Positions 1 through 12,000 of a stretch of 64,000 nt of DNA are shown here, piece by piece. The position numbers and the translations under genes are program-made. The stretch spans positions 124,001-188,000 of the forward strand of contig BDIU01000160.1 of the NCBI GenBank assembly GCA_002118135.1. Direction: 5' to 3'. How positions within the stretch are numbered: the stretch's first letter is position 1; each line of letters opens with the position of its first letter. The notes beneath the pieces were generated by a model. That model saw nothing but the letters and a program-made list of their open reading frames with translations, searched no databases and was not told the origin of the DNA. This stretch comes from Trebouxia sp. TZW2008 (Eukaryota; Chlorophyta; Trebouxiophyceae; Trebouxiales; Trebouxiaceae).

Positions 1-37
1 ACAGACCACAATGACCACACCTATGTGCACTGCCCTT
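1..37 (+). repeat. Decayed copy of part of the neighbouring exon
   Basis: Bases 1-37 closely match 163-199 inside the first visible exon of the partial gene, with a few substitutions. It looks like a 5'-side tandem copy of exon sequence, the same pattern seen in many genes of this window. It is cut by the window edge. Confidence 0.6.
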
Positions 38-117
38 TCACTAGCACATATATATGCATGCTGCTCATGGTTGTTGCTGTGGTGTAGATGGGTCATGCAC
101 ATTGGCCATCAGCACAG

Positions 118-1166
118 ATTTGGAGGCCAGGTGCTACCTGGATGCTGGGCAAGCAGCATTGAGGACAGACCACAATGACCACCCCAATGTGCAGTGCCCC
201 ATCACTGTGGGGGTGGGGGACAGCAACCAGGGCCCAGTCAGCTTTCTGGCTGCTGAGGGCATCAAGCAGGCCAGGCGCTTCCCTCAAGGCAGATCAGAAA
301 GGTCAGTCTTCTTCATGTTGTTAAGATGCGTGATGCTCAGATGTCTTATGTTGTCCTGCTCTGCTCTAATCTGTTCTGTGCTCTGCTCTGCCCTGCTCTG
401 CTCGGCTCTGCTCCGCTCTATTCTGTTCTGTTCTGTGCAGTCCTTTCTGTTCTGCTCTGCCCTGCTCTGTTGCGTCCTGTTTTGGTCTAGGCTGTTCTGA
501 TCTGTTCTGATCCTGATCTGATCTGTTCTGTCCTTCGCTTTTCTTCTTCTGGTGCTACACCTGGCTCGTGTGTCATGTGTGATTTCATTGTTGTATGTTT
601 CTGCAGACTACAATTGTCCCCATCTTCCCTTTGAGCTTGGCTGCATACTCTGTTTGGAGCATTGCTGCTTGTCACAGCGTTTGTGTCACCAATTAACCCA
701 CATGAATGTCAGCAAAAGTATCTTCGTGTTAAGCATATTGATTGACCTGTTTGCACATGCGGCCTTGCAGCCATGCTGGGCCTAGTGCTGCCGTGAGAGC
801 TTGACTGCCTGCCCTGCTGAAAGCATTGCTGCTTGTCACAGCTGATTTGTCACCAAAAGATCCACGTGCATGTCAACATGCTGCAGCCTTCACATGCCAA
901 ACACATTCAAGTCTTGCTATGCATGTTGTGTTTCATTGAACCTGCCTTGCCCCTCACACTCGACACCAACATCAATTGACATCAGTCAAGTTGTCTGCGG
1001 CTGATGCTGCAGGTTCACAGGCCTAGCACACTTGGGACCTCTAGAGGATCCTGTCAGAGTAGCTGTCAGAGCAGTGCAGACCTTCAACGCCAGTCAGGAT
1101 GCAGCTGCCTGGGCATCTCTGCCCAGTGAAGAAACTATTGCACCCAATTACCAAGCCAAGCTGTAG
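118..1166 (+). CDS. Unrecognised protein, C-terminal two exons (partial)
   Basis: Two exons join in phase: 118-301 (acceptor CACAG before 118, donor GTCAGT at 302) and 1013-1166 (acceptor TGCAG, stop TAG at 1164-1166). Two bases carried from the first exon complete an Arg codon with the first base of the second. The visible 112 or so residues are soluble and mixed in charge. They include HPNVQCPITVGVGD and FLAAEGIKQARRF in the first exon and PLEDPVRVAVRAVQTF in the second. I do not recognise the family. The start lies left of the window. Part of the first exon (about 163-199) is duplicated at 1-37, and copies of the terminal exon continue past the stop to about 1550, as in other genes here. 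Splicing across the 711-base intron is inferred from phase only. Confidence 0.5.
346..530 (+). repeat. Degenerate TCTGY/TTCTG pentamer satellite
   Basis: This pyrimidine-rich stretch is built of 5-base steps such as TCTGC, TCTGT and TTCTG, with frequent substitutions. It is the complementary strand of the AGAAC-type repeat seen at 30352 and 50231. It lies inside the intron of the partial left-hand gene. Confidence 0.7.
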
Positions 1167-1550
1167 ACAGCAGTAATGCGGACTTGGAATGCCAGTCAAG
1201 CTGTAGATGAGAGCAGTTCAGACGTTTCATGCTAGTCAGAATGCAGCTGCATGAGCATCTCTGTCCATTGAAGAACCTATTGCACTCCACTCCAAAACAA
1301 GCTGTACACGTACAGAAGAGCAGGACAGACTTTTCATTCTTGTCAAGATGCAGCTACATAGGTCTAGCTGCATGGGTTGTACTGTCCAGCAAAGAACCCA
1401 CCAGTAGGTAGTCGGTGGAAGCAGTACTGGTGTCAATGACCAAGGCAAGTCCATGCTGGTGAACACCCACCTGCAAAGATCTTGTTGCCCAAGGCAGAAA
1501 CTGTTGCACCCAGAAACCCAAGTCAAGCTACAGGCAGTACCTCAGAAGGA
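1167..1550 (+). repeat. Tandem decayed copies of a terminal exon, downstream of its stop
   Basis: After the TAG at 1164-1166 the last exon's sequence recurs about three times, starting near 1190, 1217 and 1325-1490. Recognisable words are GCCAGTCA, ATGCAGCTGC, a 'catctctg' block and an 'aagctgta' ending. The copies are diverged and carry stops. They are best read as tail duplications of the exon at 1013-1166 rather than as further coding exons. Confidence 0.6.
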
Positions 1551-1846
1551 ATTTTGGGGACATGTGTACATACGCATGCATCTTGCTGATTTCCAACTTT
1601 ATGAAATGCTGTGCAGCTGTCACATTATTTGCAAAGGTTGTGTACTGCAGCACATAGGTCTACTTATTAGCTGCCAATATGTTTGGCACAGTTGCCTGCT
1701 GCTTCGGCACATGTGTGTTCAGTCTGCGTATTGACATGTAGCACAGTGGTACATCAGCTTGATACAATTGTTCCTGTGAAACAGGCTAGTAGAGCAAGGC
1801 CAGGGCGGAACATTGTGCCAATTGAGATCTGGTTCTGGCATTGCTG

Positions 1847-2105
1847 GACTTGCCAGTCATAAGTTATTTCATGAGCATTCATAGTCTCCAGACGAGTGGT
1901 TTACTGATAAGATGCCAGTCATAAGATTACTGAGCATTGGCAATCTCCATGGAAAACATTGTACTGGTGACTTGCCAGTCATTAGCTGTTTACTGAACAC
2001 TGGCAGGCTCAAGGCTTGTATCTATTGGTTGCCAGTCACAACTTGATGGCTGAGCACCTGCGGTCTCAAGACTTGTACTGAAAACATCGCTGTCACAAGT
2101 TGACT
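1847..2105 (+). repeat. Short tandem repeat array, unit about 60 bp
   Basis: At least four diverged units each begin near GCCAGTCAtaag (1852, 1914, 1973 and 2032) and continue with 'tgagca...tggc...ctcaag'. There is no coding potential. Bases 1551-1846 before it hold no gene that I can see. Confidence 0.6.
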
Positions 2106-4185
2106 ACAGACTTTTGGGAATCCTCACAAAAAGTGTCATACAGATTAGACCAGGTGGCGGTAGTCATGTCCCATATTAGGGCGCTCATTTGATAAAGTTG
2201 TGTTGTGCAGTTCCCCATTTGAGCTTTGATATTCATATATTACATACGAATTCAATGTGGTGTTGCTTCACGCTGTATCTTGTTGGGGTCAAATGAAAGT
2301 GCTTACGATCGCAATGCCAGCACAACTGTGATCAACATTGCTGCAAGCGAACGAAGCTGTGCATGCATTGAGCGCCTAGCAACTCTGCAATGTTATTGGC
2401 TCCAGTGCTCACACAGCTGTGAAAAAAATCACTGTTGGTGCTCAGAGCATTATGCAACGTTGCCAAGTCTGTGTAGGAAGCCATTCTTGGTGCAAGGTCA
2501 GTCATTGATGTGATTGCCAGGCTTCAGGCGCTACGCAACGCAGACGCGAGATCCAGTTATGCAAAGCCTTATAGACTATCATCACGTTGCAGTGCGGCTT
2601 TTGTAATGGTCTCCAAACAGTTGCTGGATCTGCTCAGGCCCATCAGACCTGTGTAATACACTGCAATTCATTGCGCTTGACCAGTGCACAACACGTCAGC
2701 TTTTGCTGACCAGCAGCATGCATATACGTGTACATATGTGGCTGCTTAGTATACTCTGTAATTTATGTGTAGAAAGGGCTTGGTGTAGTTCTAGCAGAGC
2801 TACTCAGAGCGCAGCAACTGTGATACAATGGTGTGTGAGCTTTGCTGCACCGTCTCATCTGCTGCAGCTGCAAGTGCTCATTCCAAAATCATCTGATCAG
2901 CAGGGCATTCATGACCAATGATCATGTAGACAGACAGCTTGTGCTGTAGGCTGAGTGCCAAAAGCCATTTTGAGAGTGAGGGTGTGTTGCATAAGATGAA
3001 TCTGTAGTTGCTGCTGAGAAGAATGATTATGCACATGTAGCTGCAATGCTCATGAGTGATCACTGACAGCAGATGCACATGCACAATTGATGCACATGCA
3101 CAATGATTGAGCTCAATTGGTTCTGGCGCCATCAGCTGCATCGAGCTACGTGCAATGTGACTGTCATGCAACGCAATCAAAACCACCCGTGCTCATGTCT
3201 GCTGTCTTTGAGCGGGAGTTAGTGGCAACGGCCATTGATCAAGAGGAGGAGTGCAGCTGCGGCAAGAATGGGTCAAAATTTTCGCGCAGTGAGGTGACTC
3301 ACTGTGGTCGCTCAGAGATTGACCAGTGAAACGCTCAGGTCTGACCTGAGGCTGCCGCCACGAGCCATGTCATCGGTGCAGTACTTTGTGCAAGAAATCC
3401 GCCAAAATCGTTTTGAACGCGTCATAATTTGCAAAATGATCAATTGGCGCCATGTCGGTCACAGTCTGAGCTGTCCGCCTTTGAGATTGACTTCGGTTGT
3501 CATGTGACTGACAACGCAAAGCACATGGTCTGCAGACGGCTCCTGGCTTGCGATTGACTTGCTTCCGTTTCGTTGCATCCCGGCACTGTTTTCTTTGCTC
3601 TTCAGTGCTTACGCAGCCTTCGTCAGCTTATTGTGAGTCGCTGCAGTCACCTGCTGCCGTCTGTGCTCGCGCTGCAAACAGCTTTGCCGAGATCAGCCAG
3701 GTGAGCAAGGCCCTGGTCCGTCAACCGAATGCATATCACTCGAGTCTCGCTTCGGCGCAGCAGTGCACTGCATCACTGCAGCGTCCCTCGCCATAGTCGT
3801 TGCGCGCTTCCGCATTTATTGCGTGCCGACAGTGCTCAGCAGCTTGACATACACAGCACATGTCTTGCTCGTGACTGACCAGACAGTCAGCCAATACGGT
3901 CCGTCTGCAATGCACGCCTGTCGGCATGTTGATGTCTGTCGATGTTCGATGAGCTGCTTTCCGAGATGTTCTACAATGTCCGTTAGCAGGCTTGAATTTT
4001 AGGTTCAAACTCGGATCGCCGAAGCTGACAGTCCAGTACTGCTTGCGCAAGTGTCGCCTCACTCCATAGAGTCAAACACTAACAGCACACTTTGCCTGCA
4101 GATCGCCACAGGCTGTTGCCTTCGCTGCTCCGGTGCAGCAGCTATCTGCAGCTCACAACTTGGGATCGCAGGCCAACCCCACGCT
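2106..4185. other. Intergenic region upstream of the expansin-like gene
   Basis: About 2 kb without a supportable gene. Open frames are short and lack family signals. Around 3600-3700 a GTGAGC-like donor follows pyrimidine-rich DNA, so a 5' UTR exon of the next gene is possible but unproven. Confidence 0.5.
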
Positions 4186-7100
4186 ATGACCGTTTCAGCT
4201 GTCGGTGCCCTTTGTCTGGTGATTTGCGCGGCTGTAGTCAATGCACAGACTGTGCTGGACTGGGACGGTCTGACCGACCAGAAGAACCTACAGCATGGTG
4301 ATGTAAGTAGCTGCTGTGCCTTCGCCTAAACTGCTTTCACTCAGCCTTCAAAGTCATAATCATGCAAGCTCTGCATCAGGCTTAGACGAGCTTCAACAAA
4401 ACACACATCACAACTGCATGGCTGAATGTGTCTTTTGCTCCTGCAGGGCACTTCCTATGGTGCTGGGCAAGACAATGCTGGCACTTGCAGTTATGGTACC
4501 AACATGGCCAACACAAATGGCTTGCCATGGAGCAGTGGTCTCACAATGACCATCGCCATGAATGATGATCAGTTTGGCAACTCGGTGGCATGTGGGATGT
4601 GCGTCACTTTCCAGGGCACAGGCACTGGCATTGGCACTGAGCCAATCCCAGGTGGGTCTCAACTGTTGTGCTGATGATTTTGAATGCAATATGTGTTGTA
4701 TAGTCCTTGCTGCTTGACTTTTTGGCAGAATGATGTGAAAAGGATGAGCTGCCCAATACCTGAGCTTAGTATGAGCAAGCAAGTCTCTGCACATCAATCA
4801 TCGCATGACGTGCCTGGCAAATCAGCTTGTGCGGTGCAGTGGCTCCAAGCTTGTGTAAAACCCACATGCTTTTGAGACCTGTCACCGCATCATGTCCATG
4901 GCACACTGTAGCACATAGTAATAGTCACCAAGTGTCCATGTTCTCCTTGGCATTCATTCTGTGTAACAAGACATACTTTGCATTTGCCTGCAATGAAGGC
5001 ACTGAGCAGCGTGTCAGTGCATGAACCTATGTCAAATCCTGTGCAGCCCAATACCTTCAAGCTCTGTGATGATGTATCTTAAATCTGGATTTTGACAAAT
5101 ATAAGCAGCAACTGTAAACGTGACACCTGATCCTGCATGTGCAGGAGGGCCAGTATGGCAAACAGCCCTGGTGACTAACAGATGCCCTGAGTGTGCACAT
5201 GGCTCCATTGACCAAGCCATCAATGGCAATGGCAGATGGCAGGTGCAGTGGTATGCCACACCCTGCCCTGTGGGCAACAGCAACCTCTTCTTCAGCATCA
5301 CTGTCATCGACCAGTACTGGTTCAGCCTGGTCGTCTCCAACACCTTGTAAGTCACTCAAGCCTCTGGCTTTGCGCTTTGTGCATCTTTGTCTGGTGGTCT
5401 ATTGCGTTTGTAAGTCACTTGGAACCGCTTATGAGCACCATTGTCTGGTGACTTCCAACACCTTGTCATAATTCCCTCCGATTCTCCATGCCTGCGTCTG
5501 CTCAAATGCATCTGGCTGCATGTCTTTTGAGAAGTACACTGCCATGTGGGCAATAGCAGCCTCTTCTACGTCATCACCGTCATTGACCAGTACCTGTTCA
5601 GATTGGTGGTGTCCAACGCCTTGTAACTTACTCAATGGTTGCACAATGCTTGCATGCTTGCTCCAGCTCGATTGCATCTGGTTGCGTTTGTTTTGAGAAG
5701 CACCAGCTTGGCTTGCTGTTGAGGTGTGTCTGACACATACTTGTCACAGACCTTCACGATGCCTATTGTGCAGCAGCAACTGCATAGCATATACATTGTA
5801 GTGAAACTCATCTTGTCACAACCACCTCATCAAGTTCCAACGCAGACGCAGCAGCAGCCAATCTGCTTGTGCAACTGCTTGACGTACTGCATGGTATGCT
5901 TTACGTACTGTGTTCTGTCTGCTTGTGCTTGTTTGCTGTTGCAGCTGCGCTCTTGCTGTAATGCATGACCAAGTGATAGCATGTTCCCATTGCAAGATCG
6001 TTCTGAGCTGTAACTGCTCCGTTTGTCTATGCAGTGTGCCCATCACTTTGGTGGAGTACCAAATCAACGGAGTCTGGTGGGCAGCAGCTCGCAGTGTGAA
6101 CAACCAGTGGCCATACCACCGTGAGGTTGGCAACTTTGGCTGGCCCCTACCCATCAGAGTCACCTCTGTGTCGGGTGAAGTTTTGACAGACATAGTACCA
6201 TCTAGCGCAGGTCAGCATCACCTTGTTCAGCTTTGCTGCTTTGTTGAATGACTGCCTTACTGTGATGGCTCCCAACTGTCACTGCACCCTGCATCTGCAG
6301 CTTGCATTCTTTCTGTCTATTTTGACAAGTTTGCGTCGTCATTGCACAGAGCAAGCTTTCATGCCTCATCTTCAGGATGAGCGTTTGACTGAAGTGCCTG
6401 AGAAGTTGCATCAGCTGATTGTCTCAAATTATGCCATCAAGCATGATGTCATGTGGCTTTGCGGCTTCTTGCTCTCACGATTTGATGTCACCTTGTTGGC
6501 ACCTTATCACACTGCAACATATTGCAATCTTGCATGCATGTCATTTTGCTTGTTCCTTTGACTTTGCCTTTCACTCTTTGTCCCAAGCCATGCTGCTAGA
6601 TTGCATTTCCTGCCCTGCCATATGTCTGCTTTCCCCTTTGACTGATGCATGCTGCAGCGACTGTATCTGCTGACCTGTGGCATACATACTAGAAGCCCTG
6701 CAGCTGCTGCACATACCCTGGCTGACCTGTGATGTGTACTGTTCAGGTGGCTGGGGCACCAAGCAGTTCACAAACACTGGCATAGACCCAGCTTTCCAGA
6801 GCTTGAGCACCTTCATGGACACCACCGGCCCCTTGGGCTCCTCAGTCATAGCAGGCGCATCAGAGTCATCCTCTGGCAACCAGGTCTCAGGTTCAACTGC
6901 CATCACAACAAACAACGCCTTGACGACAGTCAGTGCCAGTGCTAGCAGCTCTAGCAGCAGCACGCCAGCCCCTGTTGTGGTGTCACCCCCCGTGACCCCC
7001 CCTGTGGTGATTCCAGTCGTCCCAATCGTCCCAGTCAGCCCCCCAGTTGCGACTAACAACGTAGTCACTGAGGGTGTGGTTGTCACTTCACCTGTCGTGA

Positions 7101-7357
7101 ACTCAGTCACCATAGCGTCCCCTAGCAATGTGGTGGTGCCAAATCCGTTGCCATACATAGCGCCTTACACAGTGGTGAACTATGGTCAGTGTGGCGGCAC
7201 CAAGGTATACTGTGACAGAGTATCAGACTGCAACGATGCTGTATGGACAGGCGCTTCATGCAACCCAGGCTGGTCATGCAATAGGTATGATGCAACATGG
7301 TGGCAATGTCAGCCAGCCAGCAGACGTTTGTCACGAAGATTGCAGGAGTGGATATGA
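4186..7357 (+). CDS. Secreted expansin-like protein with C-terminal CBM1-type module
   Basis: Five exons join in phase: 4186-4302, 4447-4651, 5145-5346, 6035-6210 and 6747-7357, giving 436 aa. A signal peptide covers about 1-20. Residues 40-174 form an expansin-like double-psi beta-barrel with cysteine patches such as CGMC. Residues 175-234 look like the second expansin domain (CBM63-like). A Ser/Thr/Val/Pro linker spans about 265-375. The tail, about 379-423, has six cysteines and the YGQCGG start, WTGASC core and late aromatic residues of a fungal-type CBM1 cellulose-binding module. Expansins loosen cellulose-containing walls without hydrolysis. The order (expansin, linker, CBM1) is the reverse of fungal swollenins. 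Intron 3 holds a decayed copy of the end of exon 3. A role on the alga's own wall or on external cellulose is inference. Confidence 0.85.
5535..5640 (+). repeat. Decayed copy of the 3' end of expansin exon 3
   Basis: Bases 5540-5630 repeat the last 90 bases of exon 3 (about 5260-5350), including the end of the coding sequence and the adjacent 'ttgtaa' donor region. Substitutions are scattered. It lies inside intron 3 and is probably not used. Confidence 0.75.
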
Positions 7358-9085
7358 TGTGTCAGTCGTGACTCATAGTGGCAGCTGGAGAACCAGTGAC
7401 TGCACAGACATCATCAGCAGTCCTGGCAGCAGCTGCAGCAGCATGGACTGCTGAGCAGCCCAACAGGCCATGATGATTGCTGAGACTGATTGCCTGCAGT
7501 TTGAGCTACATCTGAGCCCAATAACGCAATGAGACCATGTACAGTATCAGTCATATGGGGTGGCGCCTTTTCAGATTCTGCTGCAGTGATTGCGAACAGC
7601 CGGGTCAGGTGTTGCTATGTCCACTGATACTTCATTATAGCTATTTCATGTACCTTGATATGCTCTTTTTGGCGTGCAACTCGTGTTGCTCGTTCGCAGC
7701 AGCTTTTTCAAGAACAATGTCTGCTTTTGTAGATTGCTTATGTAGCTTGTCATATACAGTAGGGTGCATGGCAGCCGTGCACCAGTTACAAGACTTTTGA
7801 TACTCAGGCAAGGCAACTTATGATTTCTGTCTCAACGCAAGGCTTGCTTCCTCTGACTTCACGTGTGTTTATGCTCACCTCTTTCTTGTTCGGCTCCTTT
7901 AAACGTGTTTTCCTGCTACTTGTAGACACCGAAAGGGTTTTTGAACATTATCACCACGCTCCTAGTTGATGATATAGGCAGCCTCACTAAAGGATTTAGC
8001 CATCATCTTGTTGCAATTGCGCTCTAGTTTGAACTGTTTGATTTCATGACCAGTTGTGGGCAATTGCCCAGTGACATGCTTTCTCTTACAGTGTGTCAAT
8101 AGTGTCACATGAGGCTTGGGCTCTTTAGTCACCGTGACTAGACAGCCAGCTCTGTGTATTAGTTGTGACTCTGTAAAACTGATCAAGTGACCATTGAGTT
8201 TCCAAATTCTTGCAGACCGAGCTGTGACAGCAGTCTGACCTTGCACACACAGGATCCTGGTTTCACGCTGCAATTGCACTTGCACCATACAGTCCACAGC
8301 ATTACATGGCTGTATGTAACCTCGAGCAGCAGCTGTGCTTGTGCCTGTACGCTTTCTGCCTCTGTAAAAACGCTGCAAACCTGGCTGCAAATGGATTTGA
8401 TCTGCACTATGGCTCGCATGCAACAGGTGCTGGAAGTGAGCTTCAAGGCATGCGCAGTAGAGCCAGGCAATAGTGTTTTATGTCAGCATATGTGAAGTAC
8501 TGTCTGCACTACAGAAATTGACAGCAAGAATACCAGCATCACTGTCACACTTGAACATCTAAACGGAATTACCACGGTTGAGACCACACCTGGGGCTACA
8601 CCCCATGTACAATGTGCTGACAATACAGGCACACATCTGTGTGAGACTGAGAGGTCAATTGGGCATGAAAGTATCTGTGAGACCACTCACACCTAAGCTG
8701 ATGCATATGCCGCACAATCCCGCACAGAGTATGGAGTTTGCAGTTGCTGCTGCTGATGCTGCTGCAGGTGTGTTATACTGTAGACTCAGCTGCAGCTGCG
8801 CTGTAGCTTGCCTACACAAATCTATATGAGATTGCCTAATCAGCTTCACAAGCTTCGGTCAAAATCTGGCATCCAACGGATGTCAGGATTTGTGTCTGTA
8901 TGCGTGATGTCAATACTTGCGCAGCTCCACAAAGAGTGAAGGCAGTACCCATAATAGTCTGTATACTTTCTAGCACATGTGCTAAGGGTATAGGCACAAG
9001 TTCTTGTCTTGTCAGGCCGGCTTGTTGACGGTTTCTGGACAAGAACATGCGATGATACATAAATGGTGACACTGGACATCATGAC
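7358..9085. other. Convergent intergenic spacer
   Basis: 1.7 kb between the 3' ends of the expansin-like gene and the mitochondrial carrier gene. I see no supportable gene. It contains an AGCACATGTGCT palindrome at 8972-8983 belonging to a dispersed repeat. Confidence 0.5.
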
Positions 9086-12000
9086 TCAACTATGTGCCTT
9101 TGCCAGCTTGAGCTTGACACGCTCGTAGATGAACCACTGAATTGCAGCACCAGGAGCTATGGTCAGGGTGCGTGCCAGCAAACCCTGCGTAAAACCTCTG
9201 ATCCCTGCATAAGCCACACACCATCTTTGCACATTTGACAGGCCTTTGGCATGAGTTACAAGAGACAGAGTTGATGACTGATCAACCAGTCAAACAACAG
9301 TTCTTCACTGGCTTGGGGACCTGACAGAGGCCCGCATACAGATGGTGTGGTACAAGCGTGTAGCATGCTGTGATGTGTTGCACCTGAACCATTGAGACCT
9401 GACAGTTTGCACAGCAGTCTAGTCGACCTCTCAAGCAACATGATAAATCCGTACTGCCAGGGATTACTGTGCTTTTCCTTAGCAGCAGTGTATAGAAAAA
9501 ATCTCAGAAACTGAGTTCCAGTGCCGCCATATGCATCGTGTGCTGCTGTAAGCAATCTACTGCAAAATCGATGTCGTATCAACTTAACAGAGCCGTAGAC
9601 TAGATGCGTTAAGTGCAGGCCGGCTGCAACGTCCATTGACAACCGTTCTGAGGCTCTCAGCCTGAATTTGCTGCTTGTTTGCTTGTGTGCAACTCCACTT
9701 CCAAAGCTGGTAACAGCAATCCATGAAATGAGAGCAGCAGTGGCTGGAATCCCAAGTGAAAACAAATGACAGACTTGCCTGGAGGCAGCTGATTGCACCT
9801 GATAAAACCTAGTTGCTGGGTTTTAAAGTCTGCCTAGCAAATGTTCTAAGGAATGAACGAATGAACAGGTGAAACAACTGAGTGTGCAGGAGAACACACA
9901 AGTATTCCATACCTTGTGCTGCCCATAGACTCTTGGCGACGTCAACAGCCTTCAGGCCATGTGCCCCGTTCCTGGCAGATAGCACCTGCGAATTCATGCT
10001 TGCAGGTATTGAAAGCAGAAGCAAGCAGGTTGGAAATGACAATTGCCTGGCATACAACTGTGAGCAGTGCTCAGATGATTTCACTGAGTGACTGAGTTGC
10101 TGATATACTAGACAAGTGTCTGGCTTAGCTCCAATACAGCCAGTCATTCTGTCGTAGCAGCAGGAATACCTGGAGGCAACTTCAGATGACATCTGCAAAG
10201 TGGGTGCACAAGGCAGTCAAGAGCAGACAGACAAGCAAACAAGCGAGACAGTGGTCGAGTGGGTGATACAGCAGCAGGTGTACCTGGAGGCGGGTTTTCA
10301 CAACATCTGCAGGGTGGGTGCACCAAGCCGCCAGGGCTGCACTACCCGCTGAGCTTGCAGCAATGCCCCACCCTGGCAACTGCTCTGGTCCTTCCAACTG
10401 CACAGACATTGACCAATGAACAATTCAGAAGATCAATGGCACATGAACATGATCCTTGGCATCATGTTCACTCACGATGATGTGAGACCATGCCTGCCAC
10501 TCAAAGCAAGCAGGGTCTTGACAACAACATCTGCAGGGTGGATGCACCAGGCAGCTGAGGCTGTGCTGCCAGCTCAGCTTGCAGCAATGCCCCAGCCTGG
10601 CAACTGCTCTGGCCCCTCCAACTGCTTGATGGGTTAGAGAGAGTCATGCCTGCTCACTGCAAGCAAAGGAGATCATGCTCCACAGAAGACAAAATTGGCA
10701 GCCCAAATGCAGCTAGACAACTGTTGAGTTATGTCCTCTGTGCAGCACAAGGTAGAGGCAACCTTGCCTGCAAGCTTTGTGTCAAGGACTGCTTGGACTT
10801 CTCATAGCAGGCAATGTAAATCATGTTCCATGGGAACCAAACTGAGTTGGTGGCCCAGTAGCCCTTCATTAGGCCTGCTAGCCCTTGCTGACGAGTGATG
10901 CTTGTCAAGGCATGGAAAGCGCTGCGGTAGCTGTAAGCTTGCTGCATGAGTGTTTGCACCTGAATTCAACAAGGACGCCATTTGTGGTTGGCAGTTGCTA
11001 GCTAGTGATTCTTGTCAAGGCACGAAAGGCACTGCGGTGAACGAGAGCTTGCTGCATGAGTCCTTGCACTTGGACACAACAAAGATACAATTTGTGTTTG
11101 ATATTTGCTGGGTAGTGATGCTTATCAAGGCGTGAAAAGCGCTGCAGTAATTGTAAGCTTGCTGCACGAGTTCTTGAACCTGAACATAGCAAGGTCACAA
11201 TTTTCATTCGCAAGTCAACTGTGACAATGCAGTTTTTGCTTTGCAGTTGCTGGCCAGTGATGCTTGTCAAGGCATGGAAGGCGGTGCAGCACGTGTAAGC
11301 CCGCTGCATGAGCCCTTGCACCTGACCACAATGAGGACATGCCTTATGCTCTGCATGTCAGCAAGGTCAAGCTGGCTGGAATGACACATGCACTGTGTGT
11401 TGACACATGGACCAAAGTTGGATAAGCATAGGAGACTGAATTTTGAATAGGTGCAGACTACATGGCATGCACACAATAAATGTCTGTTCTGAGGCATGCA
11501 GGCAATCAGGCCACATTTGAGATGCTACAGAATGTAGTCAACACAGGCAAAGCTCTCTCTGAATCTTTCATACTAAGTACAAGACGTTCCACAGCACGCA
11601 TGTTTGAAAATTGTAATGCTGATGACACAGGGGTTCTCAGTGCAGTAGTAGACAGCAGCAGTCAGTTTCGCAGCACAAAGCAGTCATGCAAGGCTGTGCA
11701 AGGCTGTGCATGACTGCTTGGTGTTGCAAGGCTGACCACTGCTGTCTAAGCCTGCCAGACAAGAAAGAAGAAGATGAACACAGGTGAAGGACAGATGCGC
11801 TGACGCCAGATGAAGCAAAGCTGACCGTTTTTATCATGATGCCATGAACAAGCCAGCCTGGCAAGACAATACATTTTTCACACACACCTAGCACATGTGC
11901 TGGATAGCGTACAGTAAGTTGTGCCCATGAGGACACTGGATGTACGCACATCATTGATGTAAGGACAAGGCAATTGGAAACTAATGACTGCAACCTGTCT

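Noticed and set aside
6571..7158. 195-codon minus-strand open frame opposite the expansin tail
   Set aside because: It is antisense to the low-complexity Ser/Thr/Val/Pro linker, which leaves the complement free of stops.
9256..9798. 180-codon minus-strand open frame inside the last carrier intron
   Set aside because: It has no recognisable domain, would have to replace a well-fitting splice from 9913 to 9204, and is of random composition.
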